64,000 nucleotides of DNA from Isoetes taiwanensis (GCA_021234155.1 JAJEKV010000024.1:13304913-13368912), one strand, 5' to 3'; numbered from the stretch's first letter, positions 1 through 12,239 are shown. Made by a program: numbers and translations. Notes: generated from the sequence alone by a model not told the origin.

Positions 1-138
1 GGATCTTTATAAATCCACCATGGTGTGAACCAAAACTGCGAAATAACCACTAGACAACTTCATAAGCTGTAACATTTCTGACCACAAAAACTAGAAAGAC
101 AACCAGAGTAGATTCTTAAGGTTAACAGTATTATATAC

Positions 139-1353
139 CTTCTTCTTTATATTCACAACAGCAACACGAAGGGCTTCCTTCGGACAAAGATAGTACAGGT
201 GCCCTGATTCGCCACATGTATAGCATTTCTTTTGTTGTCTGTATGCGTCCCTTTCTTCATCAGTAAGAACCAGATTAATTTTTGCAGATGGCCCGTGCAG
301 CACATTACCATTCCAAGCTGGAGGAAGCTGCCTAGATTCCATTGCCCTGTGTTCATGTATTCGAGATGGCTCCATCACTTTTTGAGACGGCTTTGCAAAG
401 AATGGTTTGCTTTGTTGCCTGGCCTCATGTGAACATGGCTCTGACACATAACTCGTTCCATTGAATTCCACTGGTGGAGGCTTCCCTCCAAAAACCACAT
501 CATCTCCCTGGTTCCATAGGCACGTCTCAAAAGTTTTGGTCGCATACTGTGATACAGAATTGGCATCTGTGCTTGTCACATGGGACGGATCCATGGTTGC
601 GGAAAGGCATGGTTGTATACCATGGGACTGGTTCCCAAAGCCTGGAGGCAGGCTATCATCATTAACTTCCTCAAATTCTGGCTTATTACTCTCTGAAACT
701 TTTGAAGCATTAGATAATGCATATTGGTCAGAACTATAAAATTTGCAATCTCCACCTTCCACTTTGCAATCTCCACCTTCCATATGCCAACGGTCATCTC
801 CTCTTATTGCACTGAATTCTTTACTATGTGATTCATTTAACCAACCATTACAATGTTCAAACTTTGAGTTTTCTTTCGTATTACTTTTCTGATAGTTGTG
901 ATTGATTGTTTTCAAATGTGCCTCACTTTCTTTGTCATGGTTTACTTCTCTTCGAGAAGGGTGCCACCTATTATCATCATCATCAGCATCTTCCCCCTCA
1001 TCCCGTTTGAAAGAGCTATATCTATTCAACCTGCGTGTATTACTCTGGTAAAAGCTCCTGCTATCTTTATCAGACATTCTAGTTTCATCCTGATTTCCTC
1101 GCTGACTTCGTGGAACATCACATGAGTGTCTTCCCCTTTCTCTGTCTCTCTCTCTATCCCTACCCCTCGACCATGGTTTCTGCCATTCATAATCTGATCT
1201 ATGTCCATTTGACACGATTCTATCATCATTAACTTTGTTCTCTGAAACATCAGAATGCTGTTTTCTGTTATAAACTGGCATGTCTTCATTATATTGCCAA
1301 TCTTTCCATGAGTGCTTGGATCTGCTATCATTCCATGAGACGTTCGTGTCCAT
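139..1353 (-). CDS. Large exon of a CCHC zinc-knuckle protein (partial gene)
   Basis: About 405 residues can be read. The protein is very polar: an Arg-Asp-Glu run at residues 62-76, an acidic run at 119-128, a short duplicated EGGDCK block near 192-204, an LPPGF motif at 235-239, and a CX2CX4HX4C zinc knuckle (CYTCGESGHLYYLC) at 377-390. Such knuckles bind RNA or single-stranded nucleic acid; with the RD/S-rich part this suggests a nuclear RNA-binding protein (inference). The exon ends at 139, where the minus strand reads AAG then GTATAT, a good donor, so the last 15 codons of the open frame are intron. The minus strand reads TTTTACAGTCAG just before the ATG, which may be an acceptor; the ATG could therefore be internal. 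The rest of the gene lies outside the window. I do not recognise the family. Confidence 0.6.
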
Positions 1354-2411
1354 CTGACTGTAAAACTACCTTCTTGTAATTCACTAATGCCCAGCCCCTG
1401 AGCACATAATTACCTAGACAATTTTGGCGCATGTACCCTAACTATGTAAAGGACATACATTGGGCAAAAACCCATAAATTCAACACTTACATGCCGAAGG
1501 CAATCCCATTGTACTTATACGCATGGAAGAACGTACATTCGATGGATCATCAATCTATAACTTAAGATAATAACATAGTTCCATGTTTACAGAGACTTGA
1601 ATCAAAAAGATTAAATACATCCCAATTCAAAGAAGTATGAAAACCGAAACCACCCAGCAGAGGAATTTAACGCAGCTATTTTCCTCAACTTTATTGCCAT
1701 CATAACTAATCCATTCAAAGCTTTCAAGTTGGCAATCCAGGATCAAAATATAACATCGAAGAACCTAGAATTGAAGAAAAGGGGGTTGAATTGTGCCCCA
1801 AAAGCTGGATTGAATTAGTCTTCGTGGCATTGTTCGGATACAAATTCCTTTTCCAATCTGAAAGGGATGGTAAGGAGATGAGCCTTCATTGCCGGAAACT
1901 GCAAAACACAAGGTCGAGCAAAAGGGCCGGAGCTTTTTGGCGAAGGTCTTGTGCGCTGGATCGAACAAGACGAAGCCCCTCACCCTTACAAATTTACGAT
2001 GTCCAAAACTACGCTGTATAAATACATCATTATGTCCGGTACAAATAGCTATGATCTTTTTTCAAAATTCACTTTTTGTACAATTCTGTGCCGAATTCCT
2101 AATTTCCAATTTATGGAAATCCACCTTTCAACAACAAAATACTTCCCAAATTGCCTTTTTAAGCCCATTATTGCATCCTTCTCATGGCAAAATGGTTTCA
2201 CCAAGATCAAGCAATGATCTCTTGGAATTTGATGGCGTTCAACCTTCATCATTGTATGTAACTTGGAAAGTTTAAACAATCGGACAAAATGTTTCTCGAA
2301 AACGTAATTCTTCACATATACGCCATAGTTATGAGGTCACATCTATCTTATGAGATTGCGCGCTAGCACCATAACTATTATAACCACCAAGTGAGTGGGT
2401 GCGTATAAACA
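1354..2411. other. Unassigned stretch next to the zinc-knuckle exon
   Basis: AT-rich sequence with only short open frames. It may hold an upstream intron, leader or promoter of the minus-strand zinc-knuckle gene. I see no domain, repeat or RNA gene here. Confidence 0.3.
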
Positions 2412-2760
2412 GAAGAAGATGGAGCAGCAAGCAAGCAATTTAGCAATTCCAACTACCAGTCGTCTTATGAAACGAAGACAATGGACTTAGGATCAACTGC
2501 AGCAAGTGCTTGAAGAGGTAGGTGAGCATCATACCTCAATTATAGAAGCATGTATGCAATCTAAAATTCCTGAATCCACCACTAAAGATTGAGATTGGCA
2601 ATATGCAAAAATAACTCACAAGCAAAAGAGGCATTCTCGCAATTTGACACAAGAATGGAGCCTGTTTCTTAGATCCTTCGAATTTCGGAATTATGAATGG
2701 GCTTGTAGGGAGAGGGTAGCTGAGATAGTTAAAGAAAGGGGCAGTTTCCCTTAAACCGAC
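2412..2760 (+). pseudogene. Relic of a pogo-type transposase N-terminus (HTH region)
   Basis: The frame from the ATG at 2419 reads KRRQWT, a stop, then DQLQQVLEEV, followed by IPESTTKD, a second stop, and KITHKQK. The same order of motifs occurs in the pogo-like transposase pseudogene near 50.3-50.5 kb (GQWTEDQMAD, then SGIPESTIRDWL, then GRITHKQTG). These are the Psq/CENP-B-type helix-turn-helix regions of pogo/Tigger transposases. Two in-frame stops and no DDE domain downstream make this a truncated relic. It ends at the GC-rich simple repeats that follow. Confidence 0.5.
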
Positions 2761-2769
2761 GGCGCGCAT

Positions 2770-2950
2770 GCATTGCATCAGACGGACGGACGGGACGGAC
2801 GGACGGACGACGGCGGACGGGACGGACCGGCCGAGCGCAAACCGAGCCAAACCAAAGCCGGCGAGGCGACGCAGCGCATGCACGCATGCATGCATACTAC
2901 GCAACACACACGCATGCATGCAGACACCACGACACACGCATTAACAACGC
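2770..2950. repeat. GC-rich simple-sequence tract (GGAC and GCATG units)
   Basis: A run of GGAC/GGACGG units (about 2781-2826) is followed by GCATGCATGC-type and CACACA-type units (about 2877-2950). The base composition is far from the AT-rich flanks. Open frames through it are artefacts of the repeat. Confidence 0.75.
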
Positions 2951-2964
2951 ATGCACGCAGACAC

Positions 2965-3035
2965 CTATTGTTTTCTTTGTTTGGGTCCCATAGGCCTTTT
3001 AATCTCCGTGGACGAGAAGATTCAATTCAGTTTCA
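2965..3035 (+). mobile_element. LINE 3'-end fragment, plus orientation
   Basis: Contains TTTGGGTCCCATAGGCC followed by CTCCGTGGACGAGAA, the 3' terminal block found at the end of the other LINE copies in this window (minus-strand copies near 8160 and 36465). Only the terminal about 70 bp are present. Confidence 0.6.
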
Positions 3036-3299
3036 AGTAGATGCATCCAATTGTCTCATTTAGGAGTGCAAAACCTTGGAAGTGGCCTCTGTCAGACCTT
3101 GAATCAAAAACATTGGATATTTATATGCAGGCTTGAAGGGAGTCCATGGTTAATACTGCTTTCTTCCATCAATATCTAGGCACTCAAGTTGAAAAGTAAG
3201 GAAAAGGGACAAATAAAGGTATAATGATAGAAGAAGAAATAGCAATCTAGCTGAAAAATAAGAAAGGGGGACAAATGAAGGTGTAATAATAGAAGAAGT

Positions 3300-4420
3300 A
3301 GCAATCTATTAAGTGGTTGTCTGGGCCATATCTGAGCCCTCATATGCATTACCTCTTGAATGTGTGATCCTAGTGATCGCACTGAACCCGTGCTCAGTAT
3401 CAATGTGTAGTGGCTCGTCGGCCCTGGCTAACAGAGCATAGCGTGTTTAGATCTGATTATATGCCAGGCAGCTCTTGAAAGTGTGACATTCATCCTCATT
3501 GGCTCCATCTGGCAGCACTGGCAAATCTTGTCCTGACATGGCTCCCCAATCCATCTGTCTGTCTCAACTCAAAGATAGTGGGCCCCTATGCAAATAGAGG
3601 CAATGAGCATGTGCGTTTTCATGGATAGATGCGAACGCATGTACTCGTTACAGCTTAGGATTTATGTGTTGCTTGTAATGTGTTGTTTTGGCCTGCTCCA
3701 AGGCCCTGGGGTCCCAAAGCTTGCTGAGGAAACAAGTGTCACGGTAATGCTTCATGCTGTCACGATCTGCCTCTATTTCCACTTGTATGCACTTATGCTC
3801 CTACACATTCTATCTGGCGAACCATTGAGCTCTCTTATCCTTCCAATAGGCCTTGAGGTGCTACAATCTTATTGCCATGGTGTAAGCCAGGTACGAGAGA
3901 TGGGCATCGTCCATATTGACCACCTACTGAAAATAGACGATGTGTCTACCAAGGGTTGCCCTCTAAAGGGGTAAGAGTCATGTCCCATTGCAGTAGGATT
4001 TGATAAGGAACCGTGGATTTCACTCCAAATGCCCATGCTAAGAAGGTTTTCTACACCTGCTCTAAGTCAGTCTAAGTAACAAGGGACACCACTGGGCCCC
4101 AGACCTCGATCATGTACGGAAGAACGAGCTCCGTCAATACCTTGAACAGATGTGATTGATGGCCCCGATCATAGAGTTCCGCTCTGTGGCTATTATTCTA
4201 CATTGCATAGAGTGCTTTCCAGCCTTCCGTCATACACAATCGGATGGACGTGACCCAACATAGTATAGAAGGAACTCCACTCTCAAATACTTGTAGGTGG
4301 ATCACATAGTAGTATAGAAGGAACTCCACTCTCAAATACTTGTAGGTGGGCATCTCCTCCACATTTTGCCGAGGGTCTTGGGTGGCGTGAGGATGACAAC
4401 ATTGACTGCGACTTTAGGGG
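3300..4420 (-). pseudogene. Degenerate LINE fragment (end of RT to 3' region)
   Basis: The order of segments follows the nearly complete LINE at 8131-12160 but with many changes: the GSVRSLGSHIQEV stretch at 3330-3400 matches VRSLGSYLQEVLD of that copy, and the segment at 4100-4400 matches its post-YADD region (vendor-independent comparison by eye of both strands). No long frame survives. A 50-bp piece is duplicated in tandem (about 4262-4350). It is 5'-truncated, as is usual for LINE copies. Confidence 0.55.
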
Positions 4421-4526
4421 GTCTCGGACTAGAGACATATTTATTTTAAGTCTAATATATTCCGCTATACCAAATGTCGAAATGCAATCTTGGTAACAAT
4501 CTTGATAATAACTTGGGTTATGTCCT

Positions 4527-5794
4527 CTACTCGTATACAGTGCCTCGATTGTATACGAACAGGAGATTCCTTCCCGTTAGCTGACCTCACCAACATGAGG
4601 CCTTCCACCTAACGTTAGACTCTTGATGATGAGCAAGAATCCGATGTGGGAGGAATGGACGTGTCATTTATCCCGTCTTCCTTGGGATCTACCTAGCTAT
4701 GGAAGCGCATATATATAAACACAAAGCATCGTAATAAACACAAAACTACCATGAAGGGTGGAATCACAATAACATAATCATGTACTCACAGAGGTAACAA
4801 CATCAATAAGGATGAATCTTCTCTAGAAGATCTACATGTGAGCTAGAGATCCACTGTTCGTACACGACTTGAACCTCACTGAGGCGACGCATCACCTAGG
4901 AGATGCCAAGCCCATACCTTACCCACACGCACCTGCAAGGTATTAGGCCTAGCCCACAACGTTCCCCCAGTAGATGCTATACGCCAGGGGATCAACTGTA
5001 ACCTGACAAGTCTTCCTTGTCCGTCGGTCTAGCCCTGCTACCCACAGCCAGGCGGGCTCTTATGCACAAGCCCGCGTTAATTGAGAATTAATGAGGCAAA
5101 TCTAGAACCATATGCTAATCAAGGTCTGTGTTTCTATTCCCCTTTCTAATACACAAGAGGTGCGCACAGAAGTATCCAATCATTAAATACAATGAATCAA
5201 ATAACAGAATATGTCAAGATCACATCTATCTATCTTAAACAAACATGATTAGGATAATTTGATCAATTCTTAAGCTCTACGGGTTGGCCAGGGCCAAGAA
5301 CGAGTATAGCTCTGGTCCATGACTATCGGGAAGCATGCATTAGTTGTCTCAATCAACACTTATATACCCAATCCTTGACTGGTATGCATCCCTCGAAAGG
5401 CGTCCATAATGCTATAGTTGGGGATGAATGTGACAGGTCAATGGAGACTGCTGGTAAGATCGATGGAGATGACTGGCGTGAATCCCAATGCAGGCTTGGC
5501 CTGGAATTCCAAAAGTAGTCTTTTAGGATTCCTGCCCTTTCTAAAGAGCAGTACCTTTAGGGTATACATTTAGAGTTGGAGCTAAATGGTCATAGATTCA
5601 TAAGGTGTTGCCATGTGGCAAGTTAGATTATATTCACATGTCATAAGGCATGTGCAATATAATAGGCTACAAGGATTGTGCCCCATATTACAACCTATAT
5701 GAAACTATGATGTACATATCGTGTATGATATGTAACTAGTGGCGTGGTAGTAGAATATATGTATTTATACTGTATATTATCTTGGAACATCACA
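4527..5794 (-). repeat. Ty3/gypsy-type LTR (about 1.27 kb)
   Basis: Homologous by eye to the segments starting at 33503 and 6261 (shared pieces around 'caacatgagg', 'gaagggtgg' and the right end 'tattatcttggaacatcaca'). The right end CATCACA is followed by TTCTCCCCACTTGAATT, which on the minus strand is a polypurine tract (AAGTGGGGAGAA) directly before the LTR. It is therefore the 3' LTR of a minus-strand element. The left border is set from alignment with the TGTGATGC start of the copy at 33503 and is approximate. Confidence 0.55.
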
Positions 5795-6260
5795 TTCTCC
5801 CCACTTGAATTGATGATGTCCGCAGCATCACGTGTCTCCCCACCTTGAAAGCTACAGGCTAACTCTGATTGCATGCAATTTAAACTATTAATACCATTAA
5901 CAAACATCACAATTATCTTTAAAGTTCACGATTTACAATCATCAAAATTTTATTGTAACCAAATAAGGCAAATAATATGCCTTAAGTTAAATGTACTCAA
6001 TAATAATTAAATGCACTCGCTGGCAATAATTTTAATGGAAAACTATGCTCTACCCCTTGTGGCATATGTAAGTAACCATCTATGTGCCACAACTCTTTGC
6101 GGTGTGACCTCCTGCCTTCTTTTTGTTCTATTAGCCTGCAGGTCAACATTCATTAGTATTCATTATACATTATTAAAGTGGTTTTAGGGGACCACACTTA
6201 ACCACACTTCACTACAATTATGCTAACTAAATGAATGCAAGACTTACCTTCTGGCGTAGG
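5795..6260 (-). mobile_element. Remnant of the internal region of the Ty3 element at 4527-5794
   Basis: AT-rich sequence without a protein I can recognise. It sits between one LTR's polypurine tract and the next LTR's TG end, so it is best read as a truncated 3' internal part. Confidence 0.35.
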
Positions 6261-7849
6261 TGTGACGCTCCTCGAACCTATACGATACTTCCATCATATA
6301 AATACAGGAAATTCCCCTTCCATGGTGACTCATCTAACTCAAACACTCGTGATGGTATGGAGGTTTCATTCGTTCCATGCCTTCTCTTGGATATCCTATA
6401 TTGCGGAAGCGTGCGTACATGTTAGCACTAGCAATAATACATATAAAATAAGATACCACCACGAAGGATGGTCCATCCATCATCAAGGCAACATCAACAT
6501 ATTGCTAACACGACACATAAAATGCATCAGAAATGAGGATTCTACCCCGGGCTCAGATGCAAAAGGGGGTCGACTGACGGTCAAGGTCTTCGGATAACAA
6601 AAGATGGAATTGTGATAATGGCATTGGCTGGCATAGAACAATGGCTAGATAGTCCACTCCATCCGCCCCTCATGTGCCCACTTTGCAGATAGGGTGAAAC
6701 ATGTTATGGCGTGATTATAGCCTTTTGGAAACATAATCTCATGGAATCACCTCATGAGACTACTCTAAGTTGCATCTCCCCAGTGCGATGAGGCAGGAAT
6801 GGGACAAGTCCCTTCCAGAAGTACAATAATTCCATGGGTGGTTAGAGAACCCAGGTCGTACCCCACTTTAACCCCTCAAAATCCATAGGTCGAGATTTCC
6901 CAGCACCTATCGAGCCCAAGACATCCTTTCAAAATAGTGCCTGTGACCTAGAAGGGGGTGTTAGACCCATACCCAACCACCCATGATGACCGACTATAAG
7001 CCTAGCACACTATAGAGACCCAATAGCATTGCCCAGCAAGGTCCCCCCTCCATATCACCCTTTGTGTCCATTGTCTGGTGCTTACAATATAACATCCATA
7101 GCCAGGTGAGCTCTTGCACGCAGACCACATTTATTGGGATTTATGGGCTTCTAGCTAGAAACATCTCTATTCCTATTGGCCTTTTAGATCTCTATCCTCT
7201 GTTATCCCACAAGCACAAAAGATGTAGCAACGGAGCTACCATAAATCATAAATCCATTCATAACTTCAAATAGAACTTCAATATAAGATTAATCATTCAT
7301 CTAAGCAAACAAAGGTTAATCCTTAACTAAAATCTCAAGCTATCTAGGCCTACTAACCAGTATATGACCTAGATCCACTATCTCTCGGGTTCTCCATGCT
7401 CTGCGGGTTGAATAGGCTCCTGATCCTTTCACTGCCTCTAAATCGATTTGGGGCAAATTGGGGGTGGAACCCCAATTTTGATTATTCCTACTTTGGCAAG
7501 TCCATTAGGGCCAATCGAGTTGGCCCAAGTGGCACTTGCTAATTAGCTTAATTAATAAATAATTAACATAATTAGTTATTAATTAGCTAAGGTAGCATAA
7601 TTTTATTTTATTTTTTGAAGTCTAGGATCTGTATTATATTCAAAGGATAAAACGTTTACATACATACAGTTGAGTCCAGAGCTGCTACCACTTAAGGTAG
7701 CATAATTAGCTTAATTAACTAATGTAAATTTAGCATAGCTAGCTATGTCCCATCAACTAATCCTCATAAAGTGTTAAGCTACCATTACATACCCATGGTG
7801 ACGTGTCATGTATTGTACGTATAGCATATAAAATATATGGAACGTCACA
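6261..7849 (-). repeat. 3' LTR of the degenerate Ty3 element
   Basis: Bounded by TGTGACG at the left and its inverse CGTCACA at the right, giving 7-bp terminal inverted repeats with TG..CA ends. The next bases, TTCTCCCCCCTTA, are a polypurine tract on the minus strand (TAAGGGGGGAGAA). This fixes both the border and the orientation. A 90-bp retroposon piece has inserted at 7603-7692. Confidence 0.7.
7603..7692 (-). mobile_element. Short 3'-end retroposon insertion inside the LTR
   Basis: The 15-bp sequence taaggtagcataatt occurs on both sides (7588-7602 and 7693-7707), a clear target-site duplication. On the minus strand the insert ends in AAAAAATAAAATAA, an A-rich tail. The insert's ending (CTAGACTTCAAAAAA) resembles the one near 39690. 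It is too short to assign as LINE or SINE. Confidence 0.7.
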
Positions 7850-8325
7850 TTCTCCCCCCTTATTTAATGTGGTCCTCAGCATTGAAGTAGATTAGGTAAC
7901 ACAGTGTTACAATTTCATTATAAAAGAAGAGAATGACTGAAGTAGATAATAAAAGATATATAGTGATCATATATGAATCATTGTTTTTTACTGTAGATCT
8001 ACAGAGAACACAAGGCATTAAATTAGAATATATACAAAACAAGAGTCATAGGTCCTCAGGCATGACGCCCACTACGACTGGCATGCACGATCACACTAAC
8101 ATTAGTATCTATTGATACATAAATTGTTATGGTTGAAGGAAGGAAGGAAGGAAGGTTCTTTTATCGCCCGCGGAGGCCAATCAGCCTATGGGACCCAAAT
8201 TACACGGTTGCAGCAAGCCCATTGCTACCCGGATTAAAAAACCCCCTTACGAGGGAAAAATCGTCGCAGCAACAAGCCTGCTGGCAGATGTACAAATATA
8301 CATATACACATGAATTCCCGGTACC

Positions 8326-10560
8326 TCAGGTAGGCGCGAGGGGACAGAGGTGAGTCCGCAGATCCAAAACCTCCTGGAGGTAGGAGCCAAGGGATCGAAC
8401 TGACGGCGTACTGAGTAGCTCGTGCAGTGGCAGACCAGGTCGCACCAAGAGGGCGTAGGGAGCCCGAATCTGACTATAGGCTGGACAGCTCTGGAAGGCA
8501 TGGCTTTCATCCTCAACAACCCCCAGCGGGCAACACTGACAAATCCTGTCCTGGCGCGGCTCTCCAATCCACCGACCCGTCTCAAGCCGAAGATGGTGGG
8601 CCCCTGTTCGAATGGACGCGATGATCCTACGCTTCTTCATGGGCAACTGAGAACGCAGGTAGAGTTGTGGGCCTCGAACCAGGGTGGGGTTTATGTGCTA
8701 TTTGTAGTGTGCCATCTTTACCTGTTCCAGAGCATTGTGGTCCCAGAGCTTCCCCAGGAATCAAGAGTCCAAGTACCCCCTCAGCCTATCCCAGCCGGCG
8801 TCTGTGTGCACTTGGACGCACCTATGTGCCTCTACGTTCCAGCGCGCCAGCCACTGGGCTCTCTTGTCCTTCCAACAAGCCCTGAGTCGTTGCGGGCTCA
8901 TCGTCACAGCGTAAGCCAAGTGCGGGAGCCGAGTGTCGCCCATGCTGGCCACCTTCTGGAAATAAACAATGTGTCTATCGAGGGCCGCATGCTGCAGGGG
9001 CATGAATCCTATCTCCTGCAACAAGATCTGATATGGAACTAAGGGCTTGACCCTAAGTGCCCGCGTCAAAAATGCCTTCTGGACCTGCTCCAAGTCGTTC
9101 CAAGTCGCCAGAGACACCATTAGGCCCCACATCTTGACCCCATACAGAAGAACTGGCTCCACCAGTGCCCGGAACAAATGTGACTGGTGGTCCCAGTCAT
9201 ACAACTCTGCCCTGTGACTATTGTTTTGCATTGCGTACAGCGCCTTCCAACCTGCGGTCACCCGAAGGCGAATGGATGCATCCCAATACATTGAGGACGG
9301 AAATTCCACCCCCAGGTACTTGTAGCTGGGTGTGACCTCTACCATCTGCCCCTGATAAGTGAGGGCCGGAGGTGCTGGATGGCGTGAGGAGGATATGAGG
9401 ACCACCTTAGTCTTGGCCAGGTTGACACACATGTCCGTCGACTGGCAGAATGTGTCCAGGACGTCTAGATGTGCCTGCATGCCCTCTGGTGTATGGGCCA
9501 AGAGGTCCACATCATCCGCATAGATGAGCTGCCGGATGACCTGGTGCAAGAGCTGTATACCGTCCCCCCCATTGGCAGCAAGCCAGGCTTCCAACTGGTC
9601 AATGTAAAGTCCAAAGAGTGTGGGTGAGAGAGGACAACCTTGCCTAACTCCAATGCTGCTGGCAAATGACTGTGCTTCCCGTTGCATGCGGCCTATGCAG
9701 CTCTCGTACAGTCTGTACACTACGTTCTACAGATCCACAGGGAGCCCCAGATGGTGCAATCTCGCCCACAACTTTTCTCGGGTACCGTGTCGAAAGCTTT
9801 TGCAAAGTCCAGTCCTCCCGACGGTTCATGCTGTCCTCTACCAGGGCCCTGAGTGTGAAGATGTGATCAATGGTCGAATGTCGGGGTCGAAAGCCTGCCT
9901 GGGTAAGTGCCCTGATTTCCGCTGCCTCTGTCCAGCTGGTTACCTGCTGTTCGAGAATGCCCGCCAACAGCTTGGCAAAGGCAAACACTGAGCTGACCAT
10001 GATGGTTCGGTAACTGGCTGGACAGTGTGGGTCCCCTGCCTTGTAGATCGGAACAACCCTGCCTGTGGTCCATGATCGGGGAAAACCCTTTTGCAGTGCC
10101 CTGTTGAACAGTGCAGCAAGGACGGGCACCATGGGCTGTCCTGCCCACTTGAGCAACTCCGCTTGCAGGCCGTCTAAGTCTGCTGCCTTCCCATTAGCCA
10201 GGTGTTGCAGCCCCTCTTCGACATCTTCTTCTGTGATCACCAGCGGTGGGCCATGTTGCGGGGGCACATCTGTCCGTGTGCCCAGGGGATCATAAAGCTG
10301 TCGCGAGTATTGCTCCCATTGCTCCGCCGCGATGTGCCCCGTAGGCTGTGCTGGCCTTTAGAGTACCCTGCGCCAGAAAGTTCTCGGGTGGGTGTCTAGT
10401 AGGCCGAACATTTCTCCTTGGTGCCTTGCCAGGTACCTTGCCTTTGTTTCCTTGAGGAAGGCGTGGTAATGGCTGGTGGCCTGAGCTCGCGTGTCCTGAT
10501 TCACGATGAGACGGAGTGCGCGTTTGCGTTTCTTACACTCAGCATCAAACCATCTGTTAC
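8326..10560 (-). pseudogene. LINE reverse transcriptase and C-terminal Cys/His cluster
   Basis: The N-terminal part (NRWFDAECKKRKRAL, with one stop in the linker) leads into LANGKAADLDGLQAELL, GRVVPIYKAGD, YRTIMVSS and AGFRPRHSTIDHI (9.84-10.27 kb). A one-base frameshift near 9.8 kb (at the FAKAFDTVP motif) moves the frame to 8761-9720, which has GVRQGCPLSPTLF, IYADDVDLL (YADD, about 9510) and LAKTKVVLI. A third frame (8326-8646) carries CQCCPLGVVEDESHAFQSC, a CCHC-like cluster typical of LINE C-termini. The enzyme would copy LINE RNA at a nicked target; the frameshifts show this copy is dead. Confidence 0.8.
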
Positions 10561-11615
10561 GCGGAAAGGTTGCGGTCTCTGATCTCTGCGTGGGGGAAGT
10601 CTCCCAAAGCAGCGGTCTGCCCCTGTTCTGAGGAGCTCAACCAGTTGGTCGGTTTGCTGCTCCAGCGTGTGGGCCCGAAGAACTGTCGGAGGGCTTCTGC
10701 GAGCATGTCAGCGTAAGCCTCTGCCTGCTCATAATCCAAGCGCAACCGAGGTCGGCAAGGTGCTGCTACTGAGGGGGCCGTAGCGGCTGGCCAGGCCAGC
10801 CTCACATAGAGTGGGAGGTGATCTAAGTCGGCCTCCTCGTCCCGACTGTCCGTGCCCACGTGAAAATGGCTGACAAGGTGTACATCCTGTGCAGCCACTA
10901 TGACATAATCCACGACACTAGTTCCGCCGCCATGATTGTCCTGTATGCAAGTGTACCCGTGGGAAGAGGGCCATTGTAGTAGGCCATTGCATATGAGCAG
11001 GTCAAAAATACCACACATCAGGAGCAATTGCCTGCCGAAGCGGGTGACCTGACTATCATCTGAGTGCCGTGGGCAAGCTGCCTCTGCGGGACGCAACTGC
11101 AGCACGTCATCCGTGAGGGGGTCCAGCCGCATGGCCTGTTCCACCCATGTCCGCGCATTGAAGTCTCCAAGGAACATGACTCTGCCCATCCGCTTGTGCT
11201 GCTGTATGTCATCATATAGATCGACATACGGGTCCATCCTATCCACCTCCGGGTGGCTGTGATAGAAGGGACTCTCTGCATGGGGAAAGTAGCAAGCAGC
11301 TAGGAAGAGAGGATCGCCGCCAGGGTGGTGCACTCGGACCCACAAGTAGCAGTTATGTCTGTCGGTCTTCTGGAGGGAAACCAAATGTGCCAAGGCTACC
11401 CGGTAGTAGCAGGCAACCCCACCGCGCCCACGTCTCCCTGTACAACCATTGAACACCGAAAAATGCTGGTACCCCGGCAGATCGGGCAGCCTATGGCCTG
11501 GGTGTTCCCATGTCTCCATGAGGAAGATGAGGTCCATGTCCACAGCTACTGAACTGAGGCTATCGCCCTTCTGCCACGGGAAACCCCGACAGTTCCAGAC
11601 CACCCGGAGGCACAA
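10560..11615 (-). pseudogene. LINE endonuclease domain (EEP/APE type)
   Basis: The frame opens with VVWNCRG near residue 5 (the Asn-containing start of APE-type endonucleases), then FLMETWE (the Glu motif), GDFNARTW near residues 150-157, SVVDYVIV near 233, and DHLPLYVRL near 262. These are the metal-binding and catalytic motifs of exonuclease-endonuclease-phosphatase nucleases that nick target DNA for target-primed reverse transcription. The domain itself is uninterrupted; a frameshift near 10.65 kb separates it from the downstream linker and RT. Confidence 0.8.
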
Positions 11616-11635
11616 TTCCTATTGAGCGATCAGAG

Positions 11636-12153
11636 ATGCTTGTGTAGTGTGTGTCACGGAAGGACCAGCAGCGGGAGCAGACTGAGTTGTGGGGGCAGAC
11701 TTCGGACAAGCAGAAGCGGAGGCAGCAGGGGCAGCATTTGGCTGAGCGGGAGCAGACCGAGTTGTAGGGGCAGATTGCGGAGGAGCAGGAGCGGAGGCAG
11801 CAGGGGTAGCATTTGGCTGAGCAGGTGCAGCTGCAGCATTTGGTCGATGGCGGGCGTCTCTGACCCTGTTGCACTCGAGTAAGATCCCGGCTCACATGCA
11901 GAGATGTTCCTTTCAGTAACTTGCCCTGTCGCAGTATGGCCTCTCGAGCTTGTGCATCCGCAACCGTGAACACCAGGACTCGGCTGTGGCCTGGGCGTTG
12001 GACCCCATGCTGGGCTGGTCGCGTAACCTGAACAGGTCCTGGACTAGGAAATGTCATGCGCCCAAGGATCTGTGTGTGTATCTTCCGGGTGAGATTCTCT
12101 CCCAGCTCTTCCGGCAGGCCCCGAACTACCAGGTTGTGGCTCCGTCGGACCAC
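11636..12153 (-). pseudogene. LINE ORF1-like RNA-binding protein with Ala/Pro-rich repeats
   Basis: Starts MVRRSHNLVVRGLPEEL and runs through a region (residues about 8-100) with the spacing of a LINE ORF1 RRM-like domain (RVLVFTVADAQAREAIL, then GTSLHVSRDL). After residue 110 a shifted frame gives an Ala/Pro/Ser/Thr-rich linker (PNAAPAAS-type repeats, 11650-11840) that is built from an 80-90 bp imperfect tandem repeat. The long Cys-rich frame in the other register is an artefact. The protein probably packages the LINE RNA (family knowledge). It lies directly upstream of the endonuclease. Confidence 0.6.
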
Positions 12154-12239
12154 CCCCTATGAACTAAACTTTAAAAAAAGGATTCCTAACATGTTTAGGG
12201 TTTGCTATTCATCTCGGCATAAGGAATGGCATTATTCCT

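Larger units (their letters stand above)
8131..12160 (-). mobile_element. Nearly full-length non-LTR retrotransposon (LINE) with TTCC-type tail
   Basis: Order on the minus strand: ORF1-like RNA-binding protein, Ala/Pro-rich linker, apurinic-type endonuclease, reverse transcriptase with YADD, and a C-terminal Cys/His cluster. The 3' end carries the block GGTCCCATAGG..CCTCCG..GG..ATAAAA, then (TTCC)n (minus strand of 8133-8155). The simple-repeat tail, not poly(A), is a notable trait. At least three frameshifts and one stop interrupt it. It is inserted within a Ty3 element. I could not find a target-site duplication. It is GC-rich compared with its surroundings. Confidence 0.8.

Noticed and set aside
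11560-11882. Cys-rich and Arg/Ser-rich frames over the LINE ORF1 linker
   Set aside because: They are alternative registers of the Ala/Pro-rich repeat that belongs to ORF1.
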